The position numbers and the translations under genes are program-made. A stretch of DNA of 64,000 nt from an uncultured Croceitalea sp. (GTDB taxonomy: Bacteria; Bacteroidota; Bacteroidia; Flavobacteriales; Flavobacteriaceae): contig CANMOV010000001.1 in the NCBI GenBank assembly GCA_947499565.1, forward strand, positions 682,001 to 746,000, in the 5' to 3' direction. Position 1 is the first letter of the stretch, and each line of letters starts with the position of its first letter. The notes under the pieces are model-generated. The model did no database searches. It was given only the letters and a program-made list of their open reading frames with translations, and was not told where the DNA came from. This document shows positions 14,700 through 24,224 of the stretch, in pieces.

Positions 14700-16430
14700 A
14701 TGTATTCCCATCAAGTAAAATTTTCCTTATTGGTTGTATTGTTCATTTCTTTTGGATTAGAAGACCTCTATTCTCAGACATATTCAGGTTTATGGTCCGA
14801 TGAGCAAGAACAGAAGATTAATAAGATGGTTGAAAGATGGGATAATCAGACCAAGCCCGGTGCTGCTGTCTTGGTTATGAATAACGGTAAGCCAGTCTAT
14901 AAAAAATGTTTTGGACTTGCTGATGTTGAGAATAAGATTCCCATAAAACCTTCTACTATTTTTCCCTTAGCTGATCTCTCTTCTCATTTTACAGCTGTTG
15001 CCACCTTTGTGCTTATTGACAAAGGCCTCTTATCTTTAGATACACCTATAACTAAGTATCTTTCAGACATGCCTGACTTTGTATCTAAAGTTAGTATTAA
15101 AGATCTTTTACAGCATTCAAGTGGCATTGATGATTTTAATCGATTAAATGTTCTAGCGGGAGGTCAACAAGATGAAGTTCTTACTCAAGATATTGCGCTT
15201 AAACTACTTAGATCTCAAAAAAATATACTATTCCAACCGGGCAGCAGAACACAAGATTCTGCAGGAAATATGCTATTGTTGGCAGAAGTTATCGATTCTG
15301 TTTCAAATAAAGGATTTGCTCGTTTTATGAGAGAAGATATTTTTGAACCTTTGGGTATGTTCAATACCCTCTCAATAGAGAATATTGACCAGCATATTGA
15401 GAATGCCGCCCTATCTTACACTAGCGAGAATGATGTATTATTAAGAAAAAGAACAGCGTCATGCATATTTGGAGTTAATAGTATATACTCTTGTTTAAAT
15501 GATCTAGTCAAATGGGAACAGCACCTAAATAGCCCCACGCTGCTTACCCTGGAAAGTGTGAAAAAACTAAATGAACTAATTGAATTCGATTATCAAGGTA
15601 AGACTATTAAATCAACTGGCACTACTCTTGGACAGATTGGCTACCATTGGGAAAGTGGGGCACATAAATCTTGGATGCGTGGTAATTCTGGTGGTTTTAG
15701 TAGCAGTGTAACAAAAGTCGTTCATAAAGGATTCTCCTCTTACGTATTAGCAAACACAGGTGAGGCATATACAGGATGGGTTACTGTAAGAGCTGCACTT
15801 ATAACTTTACCAGATTTTTTTGTAGGACCAACTATGATCGATTATTCTAAAATAACAACACTACAGCTTGATAACAAAGAGTTAGAATCGTATTGTGGTG
15901 ATTATTGGAATGAAAAATCTGGTTTCAGAAGAAAAATTGTTCTAGAGAATGATACGCTTAGGTACACAAGACCCAATGGAGGCTCAACTCCTTTACTTCC
16001 AATAGAAAATAATAGGTTCCAAATGATGACTCCAGGTGATAACTGGTACTTTTTAAAATTTTCGGAAGGGAAAAATCCTTATTTCCATTATGGCTCCCGC
16101 GAATTTCCAGAATATTATAAGTTTGATGCGTATCAACCAATAGCATTGAATGACTCAAAGTTGCATACCTATGAAGGTAGCTACATAGATAGCATATTCA
16201 ATGTAGTCTACGATCTGAAAATTGAAAAAGACCAATTGACCTTAAAAAATTACAGGATTGGAGATGTCCCTTTGACCTATGTGCAAGGGGATACCTTCTC
16301 GAGTGACACACAGTATTTCACAAATCTAAAATTCGAGCGGAATCAGTTAGGGAATATTACAGGAATCCATCTGATGCATAATGGGAAAGAAAATCATTTA
16401 TTATATAAAGCTAGTCGTAGCAACGACTGA
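14700..16430 (+). CDS. serine hydrolase (beta-lactamase class C fold) lacking the catalytic residues
   Basis: The protein has 576 residues with a signal peptide (1-25, ending DLYSQ). Residues ~35-370 follow the class C beta-lactamase/PBP fold closely: AVLVMNNGKPVYKKCFGLAD, LLQHSSGI, FEPLGM. The active-site SxxK is replaced by DLSS (Asp 92, Ser 95). The YxN motif after FQPG is replaced by DSA (186-188). Two lipocalin-like domains of the type found after such hydrolases fill ~390-576. The gene is intact and its fold-defining motifs are conserved. It therefore looks like a maintained non-catalytic protein (binding or regulatory) rather than a decaying gene. It is transcribed alone. Confidence 0.85.
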   Translation: MYSHQVKFSLLVVLFISFGLEDLYSQTYSGLWSDEQEQKINKMVERWDNQTKPGAAVLVMNNGKPVYKKCFGLADVENKIPIKPSTIFPLADLSSHFTAVATFVLIDKGLLSLDTPITKYLSDMPDFVSKVSIKDLLQHSSGIDDFNRLNVLAGGQQDEVLTQDIALKLLRSQKNILFQPGSRTQDSAGNMLLLAEVIDSVSNKGFARFMREDIFEPLGMFNTLSIENIDQHIENAALSYTSENDVLLRKRTASCIFGVNSIYSCLNDLVKWEQHLNSPTLLTLESVKKLNELIEFDYQGKTIKSTGTTLGQIGYHWESGAHKSWMRGNSGGFSSSVTKVVHKGFSSYVLANTGEAYTGWVTVRAALITLPDFFVGPTMIDYSKITTLQLDNKELESYCGDYWNEKSGFRRKIVLENDTLRYTRPNGGSTPLLPIENNRFQMMTPGDNWYFLKFSEGKNPYFHYGSREFPEYYKFDAYQPIALNDSKLHTYEGSYIDSIFNVVYDLKIEKDQLTLKNYRIGDVPLTYVQGDTFSSDTQYFTNLKFERNQLGNITGIHLMHNGKENHLLYKASRSND

Positions 16431-16604
16431 GGCTCTCCGGTACTACCTTATAAAAACAGCTGATTTAAATAGAATTAAATGGGTAATCTTAAGTTAACAA
16501 GTTTCGAGCCAGTGGTTGCAGTAATAATCAAAAAAGATGATGTGCTGTAAACTGCGGTATTTGAATCATTAAACATTTGGATTTGGATTTAGTAAAAACA
16601 CAGT

Positions 16605-17888
16605 CTATTTATTCATGGCGTTTATTAATTCGATAATTTTTAAAGACACCGGTTTTGAAGATTGAAAATTTTGTCCAGTAACCAAACGTCCGTCTACCGC
16701 TAAAGTAAATTTCCCTCGTTCGGAGAATTTAAAATTACCTCCTCTTTCTTCAATCGTTTTTTTGATTAAAAAGGGAAATGTTTTAAAATATGGCGCAGCT
16801 TTATTTTCATAATCATCTGGATAACCACTAACGCTTTTACCATCAACCACGTATTTTCCATCTTTTGTCTTTAAATTAACAATGCCTGCTGTACCGTGAC
16901 AAACCGAAGATAAAACTCCCTTATATTTTTCGTAAATATCCATGGCTATAGTTTGAATTTCTTTATTTTCTGGAACCCCGAACATAGCAGCTCCACCACC
17001 AATATATTGAACTGCCTTATAGTTTGAAGCATCAATTTCTGAAGGTGATTTTGTGTTCTTCAAAGCATTCATAAAATGCGTATCATATAGATATTTTTTA
17101 CTCATCTGGTCTGATGTATTAATATAGGTTAATGGCACCGCACCGCCTTTTGGACTAACAAAATCTATAGCATAATTTGCTTTTTTGAAAACATCATATG
17201 CATTTACAATTTCAGAAAAACTATTTCCCGTTGGTATATCTGTATTTGCATAATAATGAGCGTTAGAAACAACAAATAATACCGCCTGCTTCTCTTTGCT
17301 ATCGACCCTTGAGTTATGTATTTGTTCTCTGTAAGTTGAAGCATCGCTTATTGGATAAAAATCCTCTGTTATAGTAGAATTATTTTTTCCATTTTTTCTA
17401 TCTATTAAAAAAGAACCTCCCCATACAACATCTGGATATGTTATAATTTGATCCACCATTTCACCTAAAGATGGGATAGTAGCTTTAAATTTTTCAACAG
17501 CCTCTTCTTTTGGAGCCCAACGGAACTCAACATTTTTATTTGCTGGCAAATCATTCGTAGTAGATCTAGCGACATAAACCTGCCTTACACTCAGAGAGTT
17601 ATTAAAACTAAATTTATACGTAAAGACACCCTTAAGATTTGGTTTTGCAATGGATACTCCATATCTATTTGAGATACTATCAATAACTTCATTTATAGTA
17701 TGTCTTTTCTCATAAAATGCACCTATTGTTATCCAACCGATACTTGCTTTTTTTACTAAAATATCTCCGTTATCATTAAGAATAACTAAATTAATAACTG
17801 ATGTGTTCGCAGCTTTAGCAATTTTAGGTTGGGCATTTGCAAACTGAATTATAAGAAGCATTAGTGATACTATGGCGTACTTTCTCAT
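16605..17888 (-). CDS. exported Nudix-like/DJ-1-PfpI fusion protein
   Basis: The protein has 427 residues with a signal peptide (1-19, ANA|Q). Residues ~28-165 look like a Nudix-fold domain (INLVILNDNGDILVKKA, later VEFRWAPKEEAVEKF), but the catalytic Nudix box with REXXEE is absent. Residues ~200-427 are a DJ-1/PfpI domain of the Hsp31 type, with nucleophile Cys 330 in SSVCHGTAG followed by His 331 and a conserved YIGGGAAMFG strand. Relatives act as glyoxalases or deglycases, or as proteases or chaperones. It is 236 bases downstream of an AraC-type membrane regulator on the same strand, possibly its target. Confidence 0.8.
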   Translation of the reverse strand: MRKYAIVSLMLLIIQFANAQPKIAKAANTSVINLVILNDNGDILVKKASIGWITIGAFYEKRHTINEVIDSISNRYGVSIAKPNLKGVFTYKFSFNNSLSVRQVYVARSTTNDLPANKNVEFRWAPKEEAVEKFKATIPSLGEMVDQIITYPDVVWGGSFLIDRKNGKNNSTITEDFYPISDASTYREQIHNSRVDSKEKQAVLFVVSNAHYYANTDIPTGNSFSEIVNAYDVFKKANYAIDFVSPKGGAVPLTYINTSDQMSKKYLYDTHFMNALKNTKSPSEIDASNYKAVQYIGGGAAMFGVPENKEIQTIAMDIYEKYKGVLSSVCHGTAGIVNLKTKDGKYVVDGKSVSGYPDDYENKAAPYFKTFPFLIKKTIEERGGNFKFSERGKFTLAVDGRLVTGQNFQSSKPVSLKIIELINAMNK

Positions 17889-18124
17889 AGTGGTTTTTTT
17901 TATTATTTATAGACTGTAAATGTCTTAAGTTAAGACGCTGCTTCCTACCTACATCACGATGTTGGTATACAAAAAGTGGAAAAATCAAATAGGTTTTGGT
18001 GTATATACTAAGAAAAAATATCAAGGATAAATCACGCTTTACCGCATCGCTCTCCATACAGCCGTGAATCTCCAATGGTCAATTTCGCAAAAGCATAAAG
18101 TATAAAGTATAACGATAGGCAACA

Positions 18125-19177
18125 TTATTTTTGCTTTGAAGCATTGCGATACTCTGCTGCTGTAGTGGAAGTAATACTCTTAAAAGCTGCATTGAAAGAA
18201 GATAAACTGTTGAAACCGCTATCATAAGCAATGGCCGAAATCTTTAAATGGCGGTACTTGTCTGCAACCAATCGTTTCTTAGCTTCTGATACCCTGTAAT
18301 TTGTTATGAATTTTGAGTAATTGATATTCTCGGATTGATTAATAACTTGTGATAATCGTTTGGATGAAATACCCAGCTTCTTACTCAATTTGCCTAAGGT
18401 CAAATCTGGATCCAGATAGAGGTTTTCTGATGTCATTAATCGCTTTAGTGTTCCTGATAATTCGACAATTTCATCTTGCTCCAATGTAGACTGACCATAT
18501 TTTTCAGCTTCAATTTTAAAAAGAAAGGGGTTTTGCAACCACCAAATACAAAACGCAATAATCGCCGCTGAAAATAGGAATGCCATTCCCATATAATAAG
18601 GAATTATGTTTTGAATAATAAGGAAATAGAGCATTACAACGGTTAAGGTAGTGATTACAAAAAATCGCAACCAACTATCAATCTTCTGTTCTCTATGTGA
18701 CGTTGATTTTTTATCGCCTTTAAGCAACCAATACAGTGTGTATACTGCGTACGTAATAATATGAGCAATGAGCGCATAGTGAATTAGTCTTGCTAAAGCA
18801 CCTCTGTTGTTTGGAATTATCCAACATAAGGCCATAAATAAAAGCATTGGGACGTAATGCCATACATGTGTTTTGCCAGTAAGTTGATGCTGCGGATGTT
18901 TCCGAAGAAAAACATACAACCATAGGGAAGGTCCAATGGCCAATAGCACTGCTAAGAACACATTACGAATCACAGGGTCTATTGGGAAATAGTTATAAAA
19001 CAAAGACTTCCCAATACGTAAACTAAAAGCCAACAAATACATTGATAAGAAGAAATTGGCTTTATGTTGCTCTGTTTTAGTAACTAACAAGAATATCCCA
19101 AATAGCAGACTAATACTAACACCGATACTGCCCACCAGTAATTCGACATGTTTTAAGATGTCTGCATTTTCTTCCAT
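18125..19177 (-). CDS. membrane-anchored AraC-family transcriptional regulator
   Basis: The protein has 350 residues from the ATG at 19175-19177; a start 27 bases upstream is possible. The first ~210 residues contain about six hydrophobic membrane segments (for example VGSIGVSISLLFGIFLLV and VFLAVLLAIGPSLWLYVFL). The C-terminal ~110 residues are an AraC double HTH (LTLGKLSKKLGISSKRLSQ, then ISAIAYDSGFNSLSSFNAAF). The arrangement is common in Bacteroidota and suggests a one-component membrane sensor that binds DNA directly. It precedes the exported DJ-1-like gene on the same strand. Confidence 0.9.
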   Translation of the reverse strand: MEENADILKHVELLVGSIGVSISLLFGIFLLVTKTEQHKANFFLSMYLLAFSLRIGKSLFYNYFPIDPVIRNVFLAVLLAIGPSLWLYVFLRKHPQHQLTGKTHVWHYVPMLLFMALCWIIPNNRGALARLIHYALIAHIITYAVYTLYWLLKGDKKSTSHREQKIDSWLRFFVITTLTVVMLYFLIIQNIIPYYMGMAFLFSAAIIAFCIWWLQNPFLFKIEAEKYGQSTLEQDEIVELSGTLKRLMTSENLYLDPDLTLGKLSKKLGISSKRLSQVINQSENINYSKFITNYRVSEAKKRLVADKYRHLKISAIAYDSGFNSLSSFNAAFKSITSTTAAEYRNASKQK

Positions 19178-19204
19178 TTTGTAAAGAAAATAAAATATTT
19201 CCAA

Positions 19205-19569
19205 CTACTTAAGCAGTATAAATTCCATTATTTATAAACTTAATTCCAATAACATTTTACCTCCACTCATCTACCTTGAAAACAGATGGTGAATTCCAGG
19301 ACCTTTTTAGAGCAACTTTTAGAAGAAGTTTTAGTAAAGTCATCTTTGCTTTATCCAGGCAAAGTTGCACCTGCCTGCGGCAGTAAGGAAACACAGTATA
19401 CATTATAGTACATTTTAAGTAATTCTCCTATTAGCGTATGCCAACGACATTTGACATAATTCAAGTTATAGTTACAACTCCCCCACCTATTGTCTTAGTC
19501 AATGTATTCCATTTGAATCATCCACCGGATAATTCTATTTTATAGTGCCATTAGCGGCCCAAGAAATTC
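19205..19569. other. 365-base intergenic region with a weak repeat copy
   Basis: Between the membrane AraC gene and the downstream end of the serine hydrolase gene. The stretch 19290-19420 has repeat-like blocks (AGAAGAAGTTTTAG, CAGGCAAAGTTGCACCTGCCTGCGGCAG, CATTATAGTACATTTTAA) resembling the right half of the dispersed repeat with half of the GC-rich palindrome. No gene was seen. Confidence 0.45.
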
Positions 19570-20649
19570 TTATTCTTTTAATTCTTCAACAACTGGAATA
19601 ATAAAACTATTCAGAATGTCATCCGTATACCAATGGCCTTCACTATTACCATAGTTAGTCGTAGTAATAACAACAGACATATTTAATTCGGGACATGCCA
19701 AAGCTTTATTTCCACCATTACCAGACATATAAAAGGACTTATATTTCTTGTCCTTTCCAAAACTTTTAAGCCAAAATAAATACCCATATTCAGTATCCCG
19801 TCTGATAGTTGCTTTTGGTGTTGATGCTTTTTCAATCCAAGATGATGAAATTAGTTGTTTTCCATTCCATTGTCCTTTATTTGTGCATAACTGTATTAAT
19901 TTCAAAAGATCCCGACTTCTATATTCACTACCTCCGGCGGTATTTAAAATTTTGTGAGGTGTATAATGCAACGTATAGTCTTTAATTGCTAAAGGTTCAA
20001 AAAGATTGGTTTTTGCAAATTCAGTTAAATCATTTTTAACGGCATTTTGTAAAACTTCTGCTACTAAAGCTGCTCCAGCACTGCAATAGCTAAAAGCCCG
20101 TCCATAAGGTTGCTTTTCTGGTTTAGGTCCCCAAGGATACGAATAAACAGGAAGATCCAAGTAAAATTGCGCCCAATCTTCTATAATATACATACGTTCT
20201 TCATTCCCTCTGGAGAACTGATTCCAATCGTTACATTCTACAATAGAGCTCATGGTTAAGAGATCTTCAATCGTAATTTCTTCTTTGCGCTTATCTGGGT
20301 TTTTTACTGGAAGCTTGTGCTGTAGATATTCAAAAATTTTATCGTTTTCGGAGGTTATATGCCCTTTGTCTAAGGCTATACCTGTTAACAAGGTGGCCAT
20401 GGTTTTAGTTGCAGAACGCGTATTATGCTTGGAATTAACGTCATTTTTATTGTAATACTTTTCGAATAAAACATCGCCGTCTTTAGCGATTAAAATACTT
20501 GTGATACGTTCGTATTTACCAGAAGCAACAACACTATCCATCTTGTTTAACAGCGGAATATTTGTTGTACTGGTTGTAGAAAAATTGAGTTGCGAATAGG
20601 CCTCTAGCACACAAAAAAAGGAAACTATGGTAACAAATGTAAATCTCAT
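19570..20649 (-). CDS. serine hydrolase, beta-lactamase class C family
   Basis: The protein has 359 residues from the ATG at 20647-20649, chosen because it begins the signal peptide (MRFTFVTIVSFFCVLEAYSQ); the longer frame has no such start. The active-site motif SATK is intact (Ser 79, Lys 82). The second motif is YCS in FSYCSAGAAL, a known variant of YxN. It should hydrolyse an ester or peptide-like bond in the periplasm; the substrate is unknown. The cupin-AraC regulator gene ends upstream at 20721 on the same strand, 71 bases from this start, so the pair is probably one transcription unit or a regulator/target pair. Confidence 0.9.
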   Translation of the reverse strand: MRFTFVTIVSFFCVLEAYSQLNFSTTSTTNIPLLNKMDSVVASGKYERITSILIAKDGDVLFEKYYNKNDVNSKHNTRSATKTMATLLTGIALDKGHITSENDKIFEYLQHKLPVKNPDKRKEEITIEDLLTMSSIVECNDWNQFSRGNEERMYIIEDWAQFYLDLPVYSYPWGPKPEKQPYGRAFSYCSAGAALVAEVLQNAVKNDLTEFAKTNLFEPLAIKDYTLHYTPHKILNTAGGSEYRSRDLLKLIQLCTNKGQWNGKQLISSSWIEKASTPKATIRRDTEYGYLFWLKSFGKDKKYKSFYMSGNGGNKALACPELNMSVVITTTNYGNSEGHWYTDDILNSFIIPVVEELKE

Positions 20650-20720
20650 ATTGCTTTTTTTAATTAATGAATCACCAAACTTAGCGCAAACGATCACTAC
20701 TTAATAGAATGAAATTAACA

Positions 20721-21533
20721 TTATAAATTTTTAGTAATATTTTTTCGATAGGTGCTTGGACTGCTATTGAAAATGGACTTAAATACACGATTAAAATGAC
20801 TTTGATCCGAAAAACCTGTTTCGTAAGCTATTTCCGTTAATGAATTTTTTGCGTCTAAAAGCAAAGGAATAGCTTTTTTTACTTTATGCTGTCTTATGTA
20901 TTCACCAAGACTCATGGAAAGATGTTTTGACGCAGCTCTTGAAATGTGCACAGGATGAACGTTTAACTCATTGGATAAATACGAAAGACTAAGTGCAGAA
21001 GTATCATAATGTAGCAATTCCTTTAAGTCATCCACCCAGTTTGGATTCTTTTGAGCCTTAAATTCCTTTAGGTTACTTAAGGCTTCACAGATTTGAAGCA
21101 ACAAAACTTCAACAGACAGATCGCTGTAATTATCCGAGATTAAAAACTCATGATATAGCTTCGCAAAAAGCAAATGTAATTTTGGGTTCTCAATTAATTG
21201 ACTCCCTTCCCATAAGTTGAGTGGGATTCCGTTTTCTTGCAACCATTTCCGTTCAAATTCCAAATGAAAACCACTAGCCTCGGCCGAATGCTTAGAACCA
21301 TAATGAGGTTCTTGCCAATTGTTGAACATTAAACTTCCTGCAGGACACAAGGATGCTACCTTACTATTGCAATCCTTCATATTTCCATGGAGTACATACA
21401 TGAAATATGGGTTTTCATGATAATGCCAATCTGTTTTTGCACTATTGTAATTGTATTGGGAGAGCAGAATTCCATTAAATGACACCTCTAGATCTTTATT
21501 ACCATAATACATTCCTTTGGTTGATATTTTCAT
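20721..21533 (-). CDS. AraC-family regulator with cupin-like sensor domain
   Basis: The protein has 270 residues and is cytosolic. Residues ~1-90 form an AraC-type cupin ligand-binding fold (DWHYHENPYFMYVLHG, CPAGSLMFNNWQEPH). The C-terminal ~100 residues are a standard double HTH (LSLSYLSNELNVHPVHISRA, then LTEIAYETGFSDQSHFNRVF). The following gene encodes the serine hydrolase at 19570-20649, which is its likely target by position. The inducer is not evident. Confidence 0.92.
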   Translation of the reverse strand: MKISTKGMYYGNKDLEVSFNGILLSQYNYNSAKTDWHYHENPYFMYVLHGNMKDCNSKVASLCPAGSLMFNNWQEPHYGSKHSAEASGFHLEFERKWLQENGIPLNLWEGSQLIENPKLHLLFAKLYHEFLISDNYSDLSVEVLLLQICEALSNLKEFKAQKNPNWVDDLKELLHYDTSALSLSYLSNELNVHPVHISRAASKHLSMSLGEYIRQHKVKKAIPLLLDAKNSLTEIAYETGFSDQSHFNRVFKSIFNSSPSTYRKNITKNL

Positions 21534-21787
21534 CCTGCCTATTTTTAGAGCTTTATTTTATAGACTAGAATTTAACCGTTTAGTTACACTAACGTACTTC
21601 ATTTCCATAATTTTCTAATATTCATGTGCTTTCCAAATCAATATTCTGATTGCTTTAAGGTGCTCTAGCTTGAATTGCGTCAAACTTACCATTTCATGCA
21701 CATTTTGCCTCCTCTCCACTACCCTAGCAACAAAAAGAATATTCCATTATAGCTATAAAGGAATTTTTAAATGAACGATTCTTGAAA

Positions 21788-22351
21788 TTATTTAGGTAAT
21801 CGGTTCTTTATGGTTGCTATTTGCCCCATATGGTTGGCAGAATGTTCCATCACGTGGTACCAGATATAATGGTAGTTGAGTCCCTCTTCTAAATTGGAAG
21901 CGAACCAAGCATCATCTTTAGTTTTGAGTTCTTTAAGGGTTTTTTCACGGACTTCCTCCCATAAATCCAAATAATGCTGGATTGGCTTGTCTCTGAGTTT
22001 GCTTTTTACTTTTTCGTTAAGCTCGCCCGCAATGCCAAATCTTTCCTGCTCATCCTCTGTCCATTCGCGATCTTCCAATGTCGCTACTTGGTAATATGAT
22101 TCTGTAGACACCAAATGCATAATTAATGATCCTATACTATTGGCATCAGCATCATATAAGAAATCAACTGAGGATTGGTCTAGGTCTTTAACTTGTTCCG
22201 TAATTCTATCTTTTAAATCTTCCAACATAGAAACCATTATGCCAATTTGCGGCGAATAACCATCAACTGATTTTAGCTCCCCCTGAGCGTGCAGCAAGAG
22301 GATTGGTAGTAAGAGCATTAAAGAAGTGGCTTTTGTTTTTAGGGTTTTCAT
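21788..22351 (-). CDS. exported DinB-like four-helix metal-binding protein
   Basis: The protein has 187 residues with a signal peptide (1-23, LLLLHAQ). The mature region is a DinB/DUF664-type four-helix bundle. Its presumed metal ligands are one His early (SLIMHLVS) and two in the last helix (HVMEHSANHMGQI). Family members bind a divalent metal and some act as thiol transferases, but most are uncharacterised. Export is less usual for the family and hints at a periplasmic stress or detoxification role. It stands alone, divergent from the 22517-24204 operon. Confidence 0.85.
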   Translation of the reverse strand: MKTLKTKATSLMLLLPILLLHAQGELKSVDGYSPQIGIMVSMLEDLKDRITEQVKDLDQSSVDFLYDADANSIGSLIMHLVSTESYYQVATLEDREWTEDEQERFGIAGELNEKVKSKLRDKPIQHYLDLWEEVREKTLKELKTKDDAWFASNLEEGLNYHYIWYHVMEHSANHMGQIATIKNRLPK

Positions 22352-22516
22352 AGTATCATATTCAAATCGATAGCTAAACTTAAAGATTTTAAATATAATA
22401 TTCGGTTATGCTTTAAGGGAAAGGACATTTTTATCTATTCCTTAAGTTTTAATTACAAAATCTTTAACGGTAATTGGTTTTGGTAAAGATATTTTTGTCT
22501 GGAACCAATCCAATAT

Positions 22517-23164
22517 ATGAGACGTAAATCGCTCTTAATCTTCTCTTTTCTGTTCCAATTCACCTTCTTGTGCTACGGACAAAACAAATCGGAAAACCAA
22601 ACGGCAAACACGCAACTTTCTGAACATTTTTGGGATAGAACTGAATTTAAGGCAGGCCTTGTTGGGACTGTTTTTTGGAGCAACGGTCTATCTATTGGTG
22701 CGGAATACCTCTGGAAGCAGAACGAAAAAACAAAAACCCGTAGGGGTACATTGCGGACCAATACCCATCAGTTCTTATTTAATGGAAATTTAGGGTTTGT
22801 AACCAACTTTTCATCAAAAACGGATACTGGGGCATACACCAATTTTGGACTTACCTGGCGCCGTACTAACAAAAAAGGAAAACAGTTTCATATAGAATTA
22901 AATCCTTTGGGCTATTACCGTACTTTTTTACCAGAGACCTACGAGGTCATTGGAAATGAAGTTGATAAAGTTTTCTTACCAGGGCGCGGGTACTATGCTC
23001 CCTCATTATCGGTTGGAATAGGCAAACAGCGCAAAGGCAAAGTGCGCTCGGGAAGTTATTTTAACATTAATTATACCATGAGAACACCATACAACTCGGG
23101 TGCCTTGCCCACCTTTTCTTTGCAATATGGTTTCCGATTCAATTTTAAAAATAAAAAGCAATGA
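22517..23164 (+). CDS. outer-membrane beta-barrel protein, unknown function
   Basis: The protein has 215 residues with a signal peptide (1-21, LCYGQ). The rest alternates short polar turns and amphipathic strands ending in an aromatic/Phe C-terminus (LQYGFRFNF), the typical signature of a small 8-strand barrel. A TATTTTTG box lies 20 bases upstream of the start (22490-22497), though no -33 element at correct spacing was seen. The next gene overlaps by four bases (ATGA), so it is coupled to the alpha/beta hydrolase lipoprotein. Confidence 0.75.
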   Translation: MRRKSLLIFSFLFQFTFLCYGQNKSENQTANTQLSEHFWDRTEFKAGLVGTVFWSNGLSIGAEYLWKQNEKTKTRRGTLRTNTHQFLFNGNLGFVTNFSSKTDTGAYTNFGLTWRRTNKKGKQFHIELNPLGYYRTFLPETYEVIGNEVDKVFLPGRGYYAPSLSVGIGKQRKGKVRSGSYFNINYTMRTPYNSGALPTFSLQYGFRFNFKNKKQ

Positions 23165-24204
23165 AGCAGTCCTTTACCATTACCATCAAAATAATGTTTC
23201 TGGCATTTGCTACCTTGTTTTTTAATGCTTGTTCAAACGACCATACGCTAAGTAATCTTGATGCTACTGTTTTTGTGCGCCATAAAGGTGCTGATATGCC
23301 TGCCTATATTAAAGGAAATGCAGAAGAAAAGCTATTCCTTATCACCTTACATGGTGGTCCAGGCGGTTTAGGATTAGGTTTTAGAGGAAATGCCTTTAAG
23401 CAGATTGAGCAAAACCTTGGTGTGGTCTATTTTGACCAACGTGGTTCCGGGTTATCGCAAGGAAATTATTCCGAAGATGAAGTTACGATTGATTTAATGG
23501 CGGAAGATGTGCTCGCTTTGGTCAAAGTTATTAAACGTATTTATGGTGAGGATTCTCGTTTCTTTTTATTGGGACATAGTTGGGGTGGTGCATTGGGACC
23601 AGCAACCTTATTGCAGAATCAAAGTGAATTTTTGGGCTGGATTAATGTAGATGGTAGTCACAACCCCAAAGACCTTTATTTTGAATACATCAGAAACTTT
23701 GAGCGGGTAGCTGCCGCCCAAATTGAACTGGGAAATAGTGTTCCCTTTTGGGAGTCAGTTTATGATGAATTAGATACGGTAGATCAAAACCTTGTGACTC
23801 TTGATGATTTTAACCGTTTAAACAGGCTTGCCTTTGATGCTGAAGCCTATCTAAATGATGATGGCCTAATTAATAATGAAGAAACTGGAAATGTGAATAC
23901 ATCAGATTATAATGTACTCACTTTTCTATGGAACTTATTAAAAATTCAATCCATCCTGGACGATGATATTATAGGGCAATTGTCCTTTACCGATAGGCTT
24001 TCTGAGATTAGCATTCCCTCATTAATTCTGTGGGGTAGGTATGATATGGTGGTTCCAGAATTCTATGCTCAGGAAGCTTATGACAATTTAGGCTCTAGTG
24101 AAAAAAGGCTTGTGTTTTTTGAAAGATCCGGGCACTCCCCCATATTCACAGAACCTAATCTGTTTGCCGATGAAGTGATACAATTTATAAATCAAAATAA
24201 GTAG
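23161..24204 (+). CDS. alpha/beta hydrolase lipoprotein, prolyl-aminopeptidase-like
   Basis: The protein has 347 residues. A signal peptide with lipobox-like FNAC (Cys 24) marks it as a lipoprotein. The alpha/beta hydrolase core has the oxyanion motif HGGPGG, FDQRGSG and the nucleophile elbow GHSWGG. The C-terminal catalytic Asp is in LWGRYDMVVPE and the His in RSGHSP. HGGPGG plus DQRGSG is typical of proline iminopeptidase-type S33 enzymes, so a peptidase or esterase acting on imported peptides is likely. It is co-translated with the beta-barrel gene upstream and convergent with the 24225-26225 gene. Confidence 0.88.
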   Translation: MKQSFTITIKIMFLAFATLFFNACSNDHTLSNLDATVFVRHKGADMPAYIKGNAEEKLFLITLHGGPGGLGLGFRGNAFKQIEQNLGVVYFDQRGSGLSQGNYSEDEVTIDLMAEDVLALVKVIKRIYGEDSRFFLLGHSWGGALGPATLLQNQSEFLGWINVDGSHNPKDLYFEYIRNFERVAAAQIELGNSVPFWESVYDELDTVDQNLVTLDDFNRLNRLAFDAEAYLNDDGLINNEETGNVNTSDYNVLTFLWNLLKIQSILDDDIIGQLSFTDRLSEISIPSLILWGRYDMVVPEFYAQEAYDNLGSSEKRLVFFERSGHSPIFTEPNLFADEVIQFINQNK

Positions 24205-24224
24205 TGTACTACCCTATCAATTCC

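Noticed and set aside
17824-18075. 83-codon open frame overlapping the DJ-1 gene start
   Set aside because: It overlaps the signal peptide of the real gene in another frame and has no coding features.
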